A stretch of DNA of 43,741 nucleotides from Nocardioides mangrovi. GTDB lineage: Bacteria; Actinomycetota; Actinomycetes; Propionibacteriales; Nocardioidaceae. The DNA is taken from the NCBI RefSeq assembly GCF_020073815.1, contig NZ_JAIQZJ010000023.1, positions 1-43,741 on the forward strand, in the 5' to 3' direction. Numbering within the stretch: position 1 is the stretch's first letter; every line of letters begins with the position of its first letter. The position numbers and the translations under genes are program-made. Below, one piece after another: positions 22,326 to 30,932 of this stretch. The notes beneath the pieces are model-generated. The model saw only the letters and a list, made by a program, of their open reading frames with translations. It did not search any database and had not been told where the DNA came from.

Positions 22326-24479
22326 ATGGGCAACCCACTGACAGCAGTACCGATGAGAGCGGCGCGCTGGAGCGCCCTGCACCCCTGGAGGGCGATCCTC
22401 GCGTGGATCGCGTTCGTGGCGTTCGCGGTGGGGCTCGCGGTCGCCATCCCGACCCACGAGACCTCCGACGCCGACTACCGCGTCGGCGAGTCCGGCCGCG
22501 CCGACGCGATGGTCGCCGACGCCGGCCTCACGACCCCCGACACCGAGAACATCCTCATCGAGGGCGCCAACGGCGGCCCGGCCGCCGCCGAGGTGGTCCG
22601 CGCGGCGAAGGCCGTGCCGGGCGTCGCCTCGGTCAGCGACCCCCACCCGAGCGAGGACGGTACGGCGCTGCTCGTGTCGGTCGAGCTCGACAAGGGCGTC
22701 GACGACGCGAGCGACCTCGAGGCCGCGACCGCCGACGTGGCCGCGGACCACCCCGACCTCACCATCCGGGAGGCCGGCGACCTCAGCATCGACGCGGCGA
22801 TCAACGACCGCGTCGCCGAGGACCTCGGCTCGGCCGAGACGATCAGCCTGCCGATCACGCTGGTGCTGATGCTGCTCGCCTTCGGCGCGCTCATCGCGGC
22901 CGGCATCCCGGTGCTGCTCGCAGCCACCAGCGTCGCGGCCACGCTCGGCCTGATGGCGCCGCTGTCCCACCTGGTCCCGTCCGACTCGACGGTCTCCAGC
23001 ATGATCGTGCTGATCGGCATGGCCGTCGGCGTCGACTACTCGCTCTTCTACCTGAAGCGCGAGCGCGAGGAGCGGGCCAAGGGGCGCACCCACCTCGAGG
23101 CGGTCGAGGTCGCCGCGCAGACGTCGGGCCACTCGATCCTCGTCTCCGGCGGCGCCGTCATCGCCGCGATGGCCGGCCTGTTCGTGGTGGGCGACGCGAC
23201 CTTCAACTCCCTCGCGATCGGCTCGATCCTCGTCGTCGCGGTGGCCGTGCTCGGATCCATCACCGTGCTCCCCGCCCTGCTGGTCAAGCTCGGCCGGTGG
23301 GCCGACCGTCCCCGCGTTCCGCTGCTGTGGCGGCTCAACCGCCGTATCGGTCAGGGCGGCATCAGCCGCCGGCTGCTCGGCCCCGTCGCCCGGCACCCGG
23401 TCGTCGCGCTCGCGCTCTCGGCGATCGTGGTCCTCGGGCTGGCGATCCCGGCCCTGGGCATGAAGACCCACTCGGGCACGCTCGACACCCTGCCCACCTC
23501 GATCCCCGAGGTGCAGACCGTCAAGGCGATCAGCAAGCAGTTCCCGGCCGACGAGGGCGCCAACGCGACCGTCGTCGTCACCGCCGATCCGGGGGAGCGG
23601 GCGCAGGTGCGGGCCGCGCTCGAGCAGCTGACCCACGACGCCGTCGGGACGGGCACCTTCGTGGCCTCCGGTGAGGGCGTGCGTACGTCGACCGACGGCA
23701 CCACCTCGATGATCGTGCTCGGGATGCCGTACGACGAGACCGACGACCGCGTCCCGGCCGCGGTGCACGAGCTGCGCGACGACCTGGTCCCCACCGCGCT
23801 CGGCGACCTGCACGTCGACCACGCAGTTGGTGGGGGAGCGGCCGAGGAGGTCGACTACATGGTGCACCAGGAGGGTCGACTCGGACTGGTGATCGGGTTC
23901 GTGCTCCTGCTGACGATGCTGATCATGGCGGTCACCTTCCGCAGCGGCGTGCTCGCGATCGTCTCGAGCGTGCTCAACCTGGCCTCGGTCGGTGCGGCGT
24001 TCGGGGTCCTGACGCTCGTCTTCCAGCACGGATGGTTCAGCGGCCCGCTGGGCTTCACCTCGCCCGGCTTCGTCATCAACTGGCTGCCGCTGTTCGTGCT
24101 GGTCGTGCTGGTGGGTCTCTCGATGGACTACCACGTCTTCGTGCTCAGCCGGGTCCGTGAGCACGTCGACCGCGGCCTGCCGACCCGGTTGGCCGTCGAG
24201 CGCGGCATCACCGACACCGCCGGCGTCGTCACCAGCGCCGCCGCGGTCATGGTCTCGGTGTTCGCGATCTTCGCGACGCTGTCCATGATCGAGATGAAGA
24301 TGATGGGCGTCGGCCTCTCCGCCGCGATCCTCCTCGACGCCACGCTGGTCCGCCTGGTCATGCTGCCGGCGATCCTGGTCCTGCTCGGTGACAAGGTCTG
24401 GTGGCCGCGCAGGCCCCGTGGGCCGCGCGGCGAGCCGGTCGTCGAGCGCGAGCCGGCGTACGCCGCGTCCCGCTCGTAG
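22326..24479 (+). CDS. MMPL-family RND transporter
   Basis: The 717-residue protein is an RND-superfamily transporter of the MMPL/YdfJ type. It has an N-terminal membrane helix (residues about 20-40), a first extracytoplasmic domain (41-170), a bundle of five helices (about 175-320), a helix near 365, a second external domain (385-505) and a final helix bundle (515-690). The conserved SxxxGMAVGVDYSLFYLKRERE and LVGLSMDYHVFVLSRVREH blocks contain the family GxDY and MDYxxF motifs. Such proteins export lipids, drugs or peptides. Divergent transcription from a two-component system suggests signal-dependent expression. Substrate unknown. It could export products of the neighbouring peptide-like operon, but nothing in the sequence proves this. 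Confidence 0.93.
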   Translation: MGNPLTAVPMRAARWSALHPWRAILAWIAFVAFAVGLAVAIPTHETSDADYRVGESGRADAMVADAGLTTPDTENILIEGANGGPAAAEVVRAAKAVPGVASVSDPHPSEDGTALLVSVELDKGVDDASDLEAATADVAADHPDLTIREAGDLSIDAAINDRVAEDLGSAETISLPITLVLMLLAFGALIAAGIPVLLAATSVAATLGLMAPLSHLVPSDSTVSSMIVLIGMAVGVDYSLFYLKREREERAKGRTHLEAVEVAAQTSGHSILVSGGAVIAAMAGLFVVGDATFNSLAIGSILVVAVAVLGSITVLPALLVKLGRWADRPRVPLLWRLNRRIGQGGISRRLLGPVARHPVVALALSAIVVLGLAIPALGMKTHSGTLDTLPTSIPEVQTVKAISKQFPADEGANATVVVTADPGERAQVRAALEQLTHDAVGTGTFVASGEGVRTSTDGTTSMIVLGMPYDETDDRVPAAVHELRDDLVPTALGDLHVDHAVGGGAAEEVDYMVHQEGRLGLVIGFVLLLTMLIMAVTFRSGVLAIVSSVLNLASVGAAFGVLTLVFQHGWFSGPLGFTSPGFVINWLPLFVLVVLVGLSMDYHVFVLSRVREHVDRGLPTRLAVERGITDTAGVVTSAAAVMVSVFAIFATLSMIEMKMMGVGLSAAILLDATLVRLVMLPAILVLLGDKVWWPRRPRGPRGEPVVEREPAYAASRS

Positions 24480-24490
24480 GCGGACACCGA

Positions 24491-24525
24491 CGGTGGCGGG
24501 GACAGCCAGGTGGTCCCCGCCACCG
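24491..24525. terminator. Bidirectional hairpin terminator
   Basis: A perfect 12-bp stem (CGGTGGCGGGGA with TCCCCGCCACCG) and an 11-nt loop lie between the convergent MMPL and small secreted protein genes. Confidence 0.75.
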
Positions 24526-24532
24526 CGGCGGC

Positions 24533-24925
24533 TCAGGCGGCGGGCGTCCCGCCGTCGTTCTGGGCGGCCTGGCAGGCGTCGAGGCGGTCCTCGGCCTTCG
24601 CGAGCCGCTGCTGCTGGGCCTTCTTGTCCTTCGCCACCCGGTCCAGCTTCGCCGTGGCCTGGGCCAGCTCGGCCCGGGCCGCGGCGCGGTCGGACCGGCT
24701 GTCGGCGTGCTTCACGTCGTGGCGCGCGTCGGCGACCCGCTCGTGCTGCCGCTCGAAGACCGCGGACACCCGGGCGAGCGCGTCGGTGGCCTTGTCGACC
24801 TTCGTCTGCTGCGCGGCGCAGGGCTCGGAGTCCGGGGTCGTCGCCTGAGCGGCCACCGGCGCGGCGACGATGCCGAGCACGAAGGCCGAGGCGAGCGCGG
24901 CGGTGGTCGTGCGGATCTGCTTCAT
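24533..24925 (-). CDS. Small secreted coiled-coil-like protein
   Basis: The 130-residue product has a signal peptide (MKQIRTTTAALASAFVLG, cleavage probably after AQA near residue 27). The mature part is about 100 residues, highly charged and helical with heptad-like spacing. It has only two cysteines, one at each end (SEPCAAQQTK and LDACQAAQ), which could tie the ends of a helical hairpin together. ATG at 24925 is chosen because GGGAGGG precedes it and it opens the signal peptide. I do not recognise a family. It lies between two hairpins and appears monocistronic. Confidence 0.75.
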   Translation of the reverse strand: MKQIRTTTAALASAFVLGIVAAPVAAQATTPDSEPCAAQQTKVDKATDALARVSAVFERQHERVADARHDVKHADSRSDRAAARAELAQATAKLDRVAKDKKAQQQRLAKAEDRLDACQAAQNDGGTPAA

Positions 24926-25010
24926 GGGTCCCTCCCTGTCGGACGCGCTGCGGGCCTCTCCCGGCGACGTCTCGACCTCTTCCTGTCGCGAGCGCGGTCG
25001 GACGTTACGT

Positions 25011-25028
25011 GGGAGCGGACCCGCTCCC
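25011..25028. promoter_or_regulatory. Inverted repeat upstream of the DUF6458-type gene
   Basis: GGGAGCGG-AC-CCGCTCCC is a perfect 8-bp dyad in the gap (24926-25107) between divergent small genes. It may be an operator for either gene. Confidence 0.4.
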
Positions 25029-25107
25029 GGACGGGTTTCGGGAGGCGTTGCGGCGGAGACCCTCCGGAGGAACGGCCGCACCCGGCCGTCAGTCAGAGGG
25101 AGAGATC

Positions 25108-25350
25108 ATGGGATACGGACTCGGTGTCTTTCTGCTCGCGGTGGGCCTCATCCTGGCCCTCGCGGTGACCGACAACCTGGCGAACGTCGACCTGACGATG
25201 GTCGGCTGGATCATCGCCGCCGCAGGAGTGCTGCTCCTCGTCCTCACGGCCGTCACGGCCAACAACCGCCGTCGCTCGTCGACGGTGACCACGCACGCCG
25301 ACGGCAGCCGCACGGTCAGCGAGCGCAACGACGCGCCGCCGGCGTACTGA
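25108..25350 (+). CDS. Small two-helix membrane protein (DUF6458-like)
   Basis: The 80-residue protein consists of two membrane helices (GVFLLAVGLILALAV, residues 6-20, and MVGWIIAAAGVLLLVLTAV, 31-49) with the short loop TDNLANVDLT. A hydrophilic tail with repeated Ser/Thr/Arg follows. The pattern MGYGLG...VDLTMVGWI is common in small actinobacterial envelope proteins that I associate with DUF6458. Function unknown. ATG at 25108 follows AGAGGGAGAG, a strong ribosome binding site. Confidence 0.85.
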   Translation: MGYGLGVFLLAVGLILALAVTDNLANVDLTMVGWIIAAAGVLLLVLTAVTANNRRRSSTVTTHADGSRTVSERNDAPPAY

Positions 25351-25356
25351 CCGACG

Positions 25357-25375
25357 CGCTGAGGGCGCCTCAGCG
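25357..25375. terminator. Bidirectional hairpin terminator
   Basis: CGCTGAGG-GCG-CCTCAGCG forms a perfect 8-bp stem between the convergent DUF6458-type and L,D-transpeptidase-like genes and overlaps the stop codon of the latter. Confidence 0.65.
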
Positions 25376-26077
25376 GTCCTGCACGATGCGGGGCCACGCC
25401 GCGGGCCGCAGCCAGGTCAGCAGCCAGCGCATCTGGCGCGGGTTGCCGACCTGGGTGCACCCCGCCGTCGGCGCCCAACGGGCTCCGGGCTTCGAGGTGT
25501 GGTAGAAGATCCCGCTGCCCTTCCCCTGCACAGGAGCGCGTCCCGCGCCGGGCCGCAGCCGGACGTGGTTGAAGTCCACGACCCAGCCCGAGCGCATCGA
25601 GGGCCGGTTGCCCGACGTCACGCCGGGGACCTCGAGCCAGGTGTTGTAGGTGCGGCCCGCGGAGGAGGACACGATCGACGTGGCCTTGCGCTGCCGCCAC
25701 CGCATCTTGCCGGGGTTGCTCGCCTGGGTCGTGAAGGTGACCTTGATCCGGTAGACCCCGATGGGGGAGCGGCCGTCGCCCTCCCGCTGCTTGCCCCAGC
25801 CGTTCGAGCCGATCGTCGAGCGGAACTCCCGGCGCAGCCGCCACGTGCCGTCGACCCGCTCCCACGCCTGGGTGACCGTGCACCAGACCTGGCGGCAGTA
25901 CTCCCGGCTGGAGATCGTCCGCACCACCTGCTCGGTCTGGTCGGGGAGCCCACGAGCCCAGCGCGGCGCGCGCGCCGCGGCATCGGCCGCGGCGCCCGCG
26001 GGTCCGGCGTCGAGCACCGCCACCAGAGCGACGATCAGGAGCGGGGCGAGCAGCAGTGATCCGAGACGGCGCAGCAC
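25370..26077 (-). CDS. Secreted L,D-transpeptidase-like (YkuD-type) protein
   Basis: The 235-residue protein has a signal peptide (hydrophobic residues 7-30, ending AGAA) and a domain with YkuD-family features: GDGRSPIGVYRI near residue 100 and IFYHTSKPGARWAPTAGCTQV at 190-210, which supplies the expected catalytic His (H193) and Cys (C207). The usual S-x-GC-x-R is changed to TAGCTQV, so the conserved arginine after the cysteine is missing. Activity is therefore uncertain. The family crosslinks or edits peptidoglycan. It is divergent from rpsO with about 160 bp between them. ATG at 26077 opens the signal peptide. Confidence 0.75.
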   Translation of the reverse strand: MLRRLGSLLLAPLLIVALVAVLDAGPAGAAADAAARAPRWARGLPDQTEQVVRTISSREYCRQVWCTVTQAWERVDGTWRLRREFRSTIGSNGWGKQREGDGRSPIGVYRIKVTFTTQASNPGKMRWRQRKATSIVSSSAGRTYNTWLEVPGVTSGNRPSMRSGWVVDFNHVRLRPGAGRAPVQGKGSGIFYHTSKPGARWAPTAGCTQVGNPRQMRWLLTWLRPAAWPRIVQDR

Positions 26078-26123
26078 CCCCCGATGATCACATGCGGATT
26101 GGGTGGCGTGAGCGGGCCCGCGC

Positions 26124-26129
26124 TAGAGT
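26124..26129 (+). promoter_or_regulatory. Putative rpsO -10 box TAGAGT with about 100-nt leader
   Basis: TAGAGT fits TANNNT. A TTGGGT at 26099-26104 is a possible -35 with a 19-bp spacer. The start near 26136 would leave about 100 nt of 5' leader before rpsO. S15 often represses its own mRNA through such leaders in other bacteria. I could not identify a known leader fold here. Confidence 0.4.
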
Positions 26130-26238
26130 TCTCAGGTTGCCTCCAGGGGCGACACGCCGTCCAACGGCCGCGGAACCAGAGTGCCCGGGTGAACAGGCCC
26201 CGGCGCGCCGCGCAACGAACCCACCGGAAGGAGCCCGC

Positions 26239-26514
26239 ATGTCGATCGGTACCGACGCGGAGACCAAGAAGAAGATCATCGCTGAGTACGGCAAGTCTGA
26301 GGGCGACACCGGTTCGCCCGAGGTGCAGATCGCGCTGCTGAGCCACCGCATCAGCCACCTCACCGAGCACCTCAAGCAGCACAAGCACGACCACCACAGC
26401 CGTCGTGGTCTGCTCCTGCTCGTGGGCCAGCGCCGTCGTCTGCTCAACTACCTGCAGAAGACCGAGATCGAGCGCTACCGCTCCATCGTCGAGCGCCTCG
26501 GCCTGCGCCGTTGA
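26239..26514 (+). CDS. rpsO: 30S ribosomal protein S15
   Basis: S15 binds the central domain of 16S rRNA early in 30S assembly. The 91-residue protein matches the family throughout: GDTGSPEVQIALLSHRI (residues 23-39), HLKQHKHDHHSRRGLL and RRRLLNYLQKTEIERYR. ATG at 26239 follows GGAAGGAG. It is followed by a hairpin terminator and then pnp, the usual bacterial neighbour. ribF, the common upstream neighbour, lies about 24 kb away. Confidence 0.98.
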   Translation: MSIGTDAETKKKIIAEYGKSEGDTGSPEVQIALLSHRISHLTEHLKQHKHDHHSRRGLLLLVGQRRRLLNYLQKTEIERYRSIVERLGLRR

Positions 26515-26530
26515 TCGAGCTCTTCGCGTG

Positions 26531-26570
26531 ACGCGCTGGGCATCGCCTTCTCGGGCGGTGTCCAGCGCGT
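26531..26570 (+). terminator. Hairpin after rpsO
   Basis: ACGCGCTGG pairs with CCAGCGCGT, with an inner CGCC/GGCG stem, and is followed by TTTCC. This may attenuate rpsO-pnp read-through. Confidence 0.65.
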
Positions 26571-26595
26571 TTCCGCATATCAGGGGCGCCGCCGA

Positions 26596-26601
26596 TAGGC
26601 T
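26596..26601 (+). promoter_or_regulatory. Putative -10 box (TAGGCT) for pnp
   Basis: TAGGCT, identical to the ribF box, lies 160 nt before the pnp start. It would give a long structured leader, as expected for genes autoregulated by PNPase. Confidence 0.35.
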
Positions 26602-26760
26602 CGCCCCGTCCGACAACTGAACACATCAGCAACCAGGAGCGACCGCCTCGCCCAGCCCGGTCCTCGGTAGTGGTCTCCGCTGCGCAGCAGCGTGGATCTC
26701 GATCGAAGACCGGCTCCATCCGGCGGGCGCGCCGCTCCGCGACCAGACAGGGAACGACCC

Positions 26761-29001
26761 TTGACTGAATCCAACGAGCCCGTGATCTCCGCTGTCGAGA
26801 CGGTTCTCGACAACGGCAAGTACGGCCAGCGCACCATCAAGTTCGAGACCGGGCTGCTCGCCCGGCAGGCCGCCGGCTCGGTGACCGCCTACCTCGACGA
26901 CGACACGATGCTGCTCTCGGCGACCACCGCCGGCAAGCACCCCAAGGACCACTTCGACTTCTTCCCCCTGACGATCGACGTCGAGGAGCGGATGTACGCC
27001 GCGGGCAAGATCCCCGGCTCCTTCTTCCGGTCCGAGGGCCGGCCGGGCGAGGACGCGATCCTCGCCTGCCGCCTCATCGACCGCCCGCTGCGCCCGACCT
27101 TCAAGAAGGGCCTGCGCAACGAGGTCCAGGTCGTCATCACGGTGATGGCGCTCAACCCGGACCAGCCCTACGACGTCCTCGCGATCAACGCCGCGTCGAT
27201 GTCCACCCAGCTCTCCGGCCTGCCGTTCTCCGGCCCGGTCGGCGGCGTCCGCGTCGCCCTGATCGAGGGCCAGTGGGTCGCCTTCCCGACCCACAGCCAG
27301 CTCGAGGACGCCGTCTTCGACATGGTGGTCGCGGGTCGCGTCACCGAGACCGGCGACGTCGCGATCATGATGGTCGAGGCCGAGGCCACCGAGACCAGCG
27401 TCGCCAAGATCCAGATGGGCGCGCAGGCCCCCACCGAGGAGATCGTCGCCGGCGGCCTCGACGCGGCCAAGCCGTTCATCAAGCAGCTCTGCGAGGCGCA
27501 GTCCGAGCTCGCCAACGTCGCCGCGAAGCCCGTCCAGGACTTCCCGGTCTTCCTCGACTACGAGGACGACGTCTTCGAGGCCGTCGAGAACTTCGTGAAG
27601 GCCGACCTGGCCGCCGCGATGAAGATCGCCGACAAGCAGGAGCGTCAGGACCGCACCGACGAGCTCAAGGACAGCGTCCTCGGCCACTTCGAGGAGCAGT
27701 TCGCGGGCCGCGAGAAGGAGCTCGGCGCGGCCTTCCGCTCGGTCAACAAGGCCGTCGTGCGCGAGAGCATCCTGCGCGACAAGGTCCGAATCGACGGTCG
27801 CGGCCTGGCCGACATCCGGCCGCTGCACGCCGAGGTCGGCGTGGTCCCGCGGGTCCACGGCTCCTCGCTCTTCGAGCGTGGCGAGACCCAGATCCTGGGC
27901 GTCACCACCCTCGACATGCTCAAGATGGAGCAGCAGCTCGACACGCTGTCGCCGGAGAAGCACCGGCGCTACATGCACAAGTACATCTTCCCGCCGTTCT
28001 CCACGGGCGAGACCGGTCGCGTCGGCTCGCCCAAGCGCCGCGAGGTCGGCCACGGGGCGCTCGCGCGCCGCGCGCTGCTGCCGGTGCTCCCGGACCGCGA
28101 GGAGTTCCCCTACGCGATCCGCCAGCTCTCCGAGGCGATGGGCTCCAACGGCTCGACCTCGATGGGCTCGGTCTGCGCGTCCACGCTGGCGCTGCTCCAG
28201 GCCGGTGTCCCGCTGAAGGCGTCCGTCGCGGGCATCGCGATGGGCCTCGTCTCCGGCGAGATCGACGGTCAGACCCAGTACGTCGCGCTCACCGACATCC
28301 TCGGTGCCGAGGACGCCTTCGGCGACATGGACTTCAAGGTCGCCGGCACGCGTGAGTTCGTCACCGCGCTCCAGCTCGACACCAAGCTCGACGGCATCCC
28401 CGCCGAGGTGCTCGCGCAGGCACTCCAGCAGGCGCGTGACGCCCGCATGACCATCCTCGACGTGATGGCCGAGGCCATCAGCGAGCCCGAGGAGATGTCG
28501 ATCCACGCGCCGCGGATCATCACCATCAAGATCCCCGTCGACAAGATCGGCGAGGTCATCGGCCCCAAGGGCAAGGTGATCAACCAGATCCAGGACGACA
28601 CCGAGGCGTCGATCTCGATCGAGGACGACGGCACCATCTACATCGGTGCGACGAACGGCGAGGCCGCCGAGGCCGCCCGTTCCGCGATCAACGCGATCGC
28701 CAACCCGACGATGCCGGAGGTCGGCGAGCGCTACCTCGGCACGGTCGTGAAGACGACCAACTTCGGTGCGTTCGTCTCGCTGCTCCCGGGCAAGGACGGC
28801 CTGCTGCACATCAGCAAGCTGCGCGCCCTGGCCGGCGGCAAGCGCGTCGAGGCCGTCGAGGACGTCCTGGCCGTCGGCCAGAAGGTCCAGGTCCAGATCG
28901 CCGAGATCGACGACCGCGGCAAGCTGTCGCTGGTCCCGGTGGTCGAGGACGCCGAGGGCGGCGCCGACGCCGCCGAGGCCGAGGCGTCCGAGGAGGACTG
29001 A
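26761..29001 (+). CDS. pnp: Polyribonucleotide nucleotidyltransferase (PNPase)
   Basis: PNPase degrades RNA 3' to 5' using phosphate and in actinobacteria also adds 3' tails. The 746-residue protein contains two RNase PH-like domains (about 15-150 and 345-555) joined by a helical domain. A KH domain (IGPKGKVINQIQ, about 600) and an S1 domain (GTVVKTTNFGAFVSLLPG, about 660) follow. The catalytic block TDILGAEDAFGDMDFKVAGT is present. A TTG at 26761 preceded by AGGGAACGA is taken as start because it gives the expected N-terminus (TESNEPVISAVETVLDNG). In-frame sequence upstream is not conserved-looking. The C-terminus is acidic. It is followed by the M16 peptidase gene after seven nt. Confidence 0.95.
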   Translation: MTESNEPVISAVETVLDNGKYGQRTIKFETGLLARQAAGSVTAYLDDDTMLLSATTAGKHPKDHFDFFPLTIDVEERMYAAGKIPGSFFRSEGRPGEDAILACRLIDRPLRPTFKKGLRNEVQVVITVMALNPDQPYDVLAINAASMSTQLSGLPFSGPVGGVRVALIEGQWVAFPTHSQLEDAVFDMVVAGRVTETGDVAIMMVEAEATETSVAKIQMGAQAPTEEIVAGGLDAAKPFIKQLCEAQSELANVAAKPVQDFPVFLDYEDDVFEAVENFVKADLAAAMKIADKQERQDRTDELKDSVLGHFEEQFAGREKELGAAFRSVNKAVVRESILRDKVRIDGRGLADIRPLHAEVGVVPRVHGSSLFERGETQILGVTTLDMLKMEQQLDTLSPEKHRRYMHKYIFPPFSTGETGRVGSPKRREVGHGALARRALLPVLPDREEFPYAIRQLSEAMGSNGSTSMGSVCASTLALLQAGVPLKASVAGIAMGLVSGEIDGQTQYVALTDILGAEDAFGDMDFKVAGTREFVTALQLDTKLDGIPAEVLAQALQQARDARMTILDVMAEAISEPEEMSIHAPRIITIKIPVDKIGEVIGPKGKVINQIQDDTEASISIEDDGTIYIGATNGEAAEAARSAINAIANPTMPEVGERYLGTVVKTTNFGAFVSLLPGKDGLLHISKLRALAGGKRVEAVEDVLAVGQKVQVQIAEIDDRGKLSLVPVVEDAEGGADAAEAEASEED

Positions 29002-29008
29002 CCCACCG

Positions 29009-30367
29009 GTGTCACCACGTAGCACCACGGCGACCGGCCAGCAGGCTCCTGCTGGCCGGTCGGCCGTTTCAGGCAAGGCCACGACCGTCACGCTCCACAC
29101 CGAGCGCGACGGCGCCGGGCAGGTGACCGCGCGTGTGCGTCGTACGACGCTGCCCAGCGGGCTCCGCATCATCTCCGAGCAGCAGGCCGGTGTCCGGTCC
29201 GCCGCGGTCGGCGTGTGGGTCGGGGTCGGCTCGCGCGACGAGTCGCCGGCGCTCCACGGCTGCTCGCACTTCCTCGAGCACCTGCTCTTCAAGGGCACGC
29301 CCGAGCGGTCGGCGCTGGACATCTCGATCGCGCTCGACGCGGTCGGCGGCGAGTTCAACGCCTTCACCGCCAAGGAGTACACCTGCTTCCACGCGCGGGT
29401 CCTCGATCAGGACCTGCCGCTCGCGGTGGACGTGCTCGGCGACATGATCACCAGCTCGACGCTGCACCCCGACGACGTCGAGGCCGAGCGCGACGTGATC
29501 CTCGACGAGATCGCGATGCACGACGACGACCCCGACGACGTGGTGCACAACCTCTTCGCCGCCCAGGCCTGGGGCGACTCCCCGCTGGGCCGGCCGATCG
29601 CCGGCACCGAGGAGTCGATCACCGCGCTCACCCGGGCGCAGGTGCACCGCTTCTACCGCCGCCACTACCGGCCCGACAACATCGTCGTGTCTGCCGCCGG
29701 CAACGTCGACCACGCCGCACTGGTGCGCCAGGTCAAGGCCGCGTTCGGCCGCAACGGCTGGCTCGACGGCACCGCCACCCCGGTCCCGCCGCGGCACGGC
29801 CGCCGCAAGAAGGTGATGCCCGGCGTCCTCACCGCGACCCGGCCCTTCGAGCAGGTCAACGTGGTCCTCGGGATGGAGGGCCTGGTCCGCGACGACCCGC
29901 GGCGCTTCGCGCTCGGCGTCCTCAACACCGCCCTCGGCGGTGGCACGTCGTCGCGTCTCTTCCAGGAGGTGCGCGAGCACCGCGGCCTGGCCTACTCGGT
30001 CTTCTCCTTCGCCGCACACCACGCCGACTCCGGCCTGGTCGGCGTCTCCGTCGGCTGCCTGCCCAACCGCCTCGACGACGTCCTCGCCGTCGTCCGGGAG
30101 GAGCTGGCCAAGGTCGCCCGCGACGGCATCACCGCCGAGGAGCTCGAGCGGGGCAAGGGCCAGCTGCGCGGCGGCCTGGTGCTCGGTCTCGAGGACACCG
30201 CCTCCCGGATGTCCCGGATCGGCAAGGCCGAGCTCGTCCACGACGAGCTGCTCGCCATCGACGAGGTGCTCGCCCGGATCGAAGGTGTCACCCTCGAGGA
30301 GGTCCGTGACGTGGCCGCCGAGCTGCTGTCCCGCCCCGAGGTCCTCGCGGTGGTCGGCCCGGCCTGA
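29009..30367 (+). CDS. M16-family zinc peptidase (PepR/processing-peptidase-like)
   Basis: The 452-residue protein has the inverted zinc motif in SHFLEHLLFKGT (H87, E90, H91), the downstream glutamate in ERDVILDEIAMHDDD, and the late substrate-binding block GGGTSSRLFQEVREHRGLAYSV (R and Y conserved in active M16 subunits). It is the conserved neighbour between pnp and dapB in actinobacteria. GTG at 29009 is chosen because TLHTER-type N-termini are usual and no other start lies between it and that segment. A GTG at 29123 would remove it. A strong hairpin (29031-29062) lies inside this start region, so expression may be limited by attenuation. Confidence 0.88.
   Translation: MSPRSTTATGQQAPAGRSAVSGKATTVTLHTERDGAGQVTARVRRTTLPSGLRIISEQQAGVRSAAVGVWVGVGSRDESPALHGCSHFLEHLLFKGTPERSALDISIALDAVGGEFNAFTAKEYTCFHARVLDQDLPLAVDVLGDMITSSTLHPDDVEAERDVILDEIAMHDDDPDDVVHNLFAAQAWGDSPLGRPIAGTEESITALTRAQVHRFYRRHYRPDNIVVSAAGNVDHAALVRQVKAAFGRNGWLDGTATPVPPRHGRRKKVMPGVLTATRPFEQVNVVLGMEGLVRDDPRRFALGVLNTALGGGTSSRLFQEVREHRGLAYSVFSFAAHHADSGLVGVSVGCLPNRLDDVLAVVREELAKVARDGITAEELERGKGQLRGGLVLGLEDTASRMSRIGKAELVHDELLAIDEVLARIEGVTLEEVRDVAAELLSRPEVLAVVGPA
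29031..29062 (+). terminator. Strong hairpin inside the M16 gene start
   Basis: CGACCGGCCAGCAGG and its exact complement are separated by CT, and GCCGTTT follows. This looks like a pnp terminator or attenuator placed within the first 20 codons of the peptidase gene. Confidence 0.65.
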
Positions 30368-30374
30368 CCCGATC

Positions 30375-30932
30375 TCAGGGCCGCACGAGGACGACGACCC
30401 CGGCGGCCGCGCACGCCCAGAGGACCGAGGCGAAGGTGCCGATGATGAAGCGCTCGGCGGCGCCGGTGCGGATGCCGTCCTCGGCGGCGCGCAGCTCGGG
30501 GTAGCGGCCGAGGCCCTTGACGGCCAGCACGATGGCCAGGCCCTCGGGCCAGCCGGCGACGAGGGTGGCGTAGATGGCGGCGCGCTCGAGGCCGCCGATC
30601 CAGGCGCCGCCGCGCAGCACGTGGCCGGCGTGCTCGAGGGACTCGGCGGGTGGCTCGCGACGGTCGACCAGGTCGAAGACGAGCGAGGTGAGGGGGCCGC
30701 CGCCGGCGATGGCGAGCAGGCCGCCGAGCGCGACGACGAGGATGGTCTGCCCGTCGCCCATGTCGAGCTCCGGCCCGACGGTCGCGGCCGTCGCGCCCGC
30801 GGCGAGCAGCAGCGCCAGCGAGGCGGGCGCCCAGATCCGGCGGGCCAGCGGCGAGGTCCACGCCACGCCCGCGGCGAGCACGCCGAAGGCGACCAGGGCC
30901 ATGACCAGGAACGTCCGGTCCGAGGCGCTCAT
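30375..30932 (-). CDS. Polytopic membrane protein of unknown function
   Basis: The 185-residue protein has about five hydrophobic segments (residues 8-25, 33-52, 62-85, 110-135 and 160-182). It has an acidic stretch before residue 100 (VDRREPPAESLEHAGH) and no catalytic motif that I recognise. Its ATG overlaps the stop of the SatD-like regulator gene (ATGA), so they form a two-gene operon and the regulator probably controls this protein. It lies seven nt from the M16 peptidase stop in convergent orientation. Confidence 0.72.
   Translation of the reverse strand: MSASDRTFLVMALVAFGVLAAGVAWTSPLARRIWAPASLALLLAAGATAATVGPELDMGDGQTILVVALGGLLAIAGGGPLTSLVFDLVDRREPPAESLEHAGHVLRGGAWIGGLERAAIYATLVAGWPEGLAIVLAVKGLGRYPELRAAEDGIRTGAAERFIIGTFASVLWACAAAGVVVLVRP

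Noticed and set aside
26626..29382. Very long minus-strand open frame opposite pnp
   Set aside because: Its product is Asp/Leu/Val-biased without motifs, while PNPase domains are clear on the plus strand.
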